Below are positions 5,530 to 6,169 of a DNA stretch of 6,169 nt, piece after piece; the stretch's first letter is position 1, and every line of letters starts with the position of its first letter. This DNA comes from Fidelibacterota bacterium (GTDB lineage: Bacteria > Fidelibacterota > Marinisomatia > Marinisomatales > J089), in NCBI GenBank assembly GCA_003695105.1, contig RFIZ01000044.1, positions 1 through 6,169 of the forward strand. Direction: 5' to 3'. Both the position numbers and the translations under genes were made by a program. The notes below the pieces were generated by a model, which saw only the letters and a program-made list of their open reading frames with translations, was not told the origin of the DNA and did not search any database.

Positions 5530-6169
5530 ATGGCAGACGCATTGATCACCCTCTCCAAGGTGGTAAAGCAGTATCCGATGGGGAAAAGTTTTTTTACGGC
5601 ATTACAGGATATCAATCTCACCTTTCAACCGGGGGAATTCGCCGGTGTGGTGGGACCCTCCGGGTCCGGGAAAACCACCCTCCTGAACCTGATCGGAACG
5701 CTGGACGCGCCCACGTCCGGAGATGTGCGGCTTCTGGGCCGGTCGGTGGTGGGACTGAACGGGCGGGAGTCGGCCCGGATCCGGAATGAAAGTTTGGGAT
5801 TCATTTTCCAGACCTATAATCTGTTACCGGTCTACACGGTGTTCGAGAACGTGGAACTGCCGTTGCTCCTGCTGAAACTTCCGGCGGCAGAACGAAAGCG
5901 GAAAGTGGAACAGGCCCTGGAGTGGGTCGGCCTGACGGACAAGGCCCGGTCGAAACCAAACCAGTTGAGCGGGGGGGAGTCTCAACGGGTGGCGGTCGCC
6001 CGGGCCATGGTCAAGGAGCCGCCCATCGTGCTGGCCGATGAACCGACCGCCAACCTGGATTCGGAAAATTCCCATCACATCCTGCAAACCATGCAGCAAC
6101 TGAACCGGAACCTGGGCACGACGTTCCTGTTTTCCACCCACGATGAAAAGGTGATTTCCTATCTGGAAC
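5530..6169 (+). CDS. LolD/MacB-type ABC transporter ATP-binding protein (3' end missing)
   Basis: 213 residues are present, nearly all of a family protein of about 225-240. All nucleotide-binding motifs are visible: Walker A GPSGSGKT (42-49), Q-loop Q94 in FQTYNLLP, signature LSGGESQ (146-152), Walker B IVLADEP (166-172), D-loop NLD (175-177) and H-loop H204 in FSTHD. YPMGKSFFTALQDIN near the N-terminus and the FNLLP-like Q-loop are typical of the LolD/MacB/FtsE-like group, which drives FtsX-type permeases that act mechanically on lipoproteins or envelope substrates. The signature has Glu-Ser where many relatives have Gln-Gln, which is unlikely to impair it. It follows the barrel gene by 12 bp. 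The permease should lie just beyond the right edge. The substrate (lipoprotein, lipid or drug) cannot be told. Confidence 0.95.
   Translation, partial: MADALITLSKVVKQYPMGKSFFTALQDINLTFQPGEFAGVVGPSGSGKTTLLNLIGTLDAPTSGDVRLLGRSVVGLNGRESARIRNESLGFIFQTYNLLPVYTVFENVELPLLLLKLPAAERKRKVEQALEWVGLTDKARSKPNQLSGGESQRVAVARAMVKEPPIVLADEPTANLDSENSHHILQTMQQLNRNLGTTFLFSTHDEKVISYLE

Overview
The window looks like part of a chromosome from a Gram-negative, respiring bacterium whose phylum I cannot fix. The evidence is a pair of genes for Alternative Complex III (a quinol-oxidising complex found in Bacteroidota/Rhodothermota, Ignavibacteria-like groups, Myxococcota, Acidobacteriota and others), a predicted outer-membrane beta-barrel protein, and GC-rich coding DNA. 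One candidate promoter element resembles the Bacteroidota type, but this is weak phylogenetic evidence. No mobile element, CRISPR array, tRNA or rRNA was seen.

Left half (1-3544, minus strand): actA (pentaheme cytochrome c) followed by actB (fused molybdopterin-oxidoreductase-like plus iron-sulfur subunit). They overlap by 4 bp (ATGA), so they form one transcript running leftward. actB runs off the left edge without its stop codon. Almost no long minus-strand frame stands out there because the gene is open at the edge. The plus-strand frames over this region are antisense shadows. The rest of the complex (actC onward) is expected beyond the left edge.

Middle (3545-3842): a 298 bp, comparatively AT-rich divergent intergenic region with no convincing gene. 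It holds a candidate promoter on each strand and several dyad-symmetric sequences: a perfect 16-bp palindrome, a 15-bp dyad with 7-bp arms, a 17-bp dyad overlapping the candidate -10 of the rightward operon, and a short hairpin.

Right half (3843-6169, plus strand): a compact three-gene operon. It encodes a TetR-family repressor, a predicted outer-membrane beta-barrel protein whose start lies inside the repressor gene, and, 12 bp later, a LolD/MacB-type ABC ATPase cut by the right edge. The likely logic is a self-regulated envelope export or efflux system, with the permease encoded beyond the right edge. The barrel protein is the least understood gene here, and the repressor-barrel-ATPase cassette is the best candidate for an undescribed system in this window.
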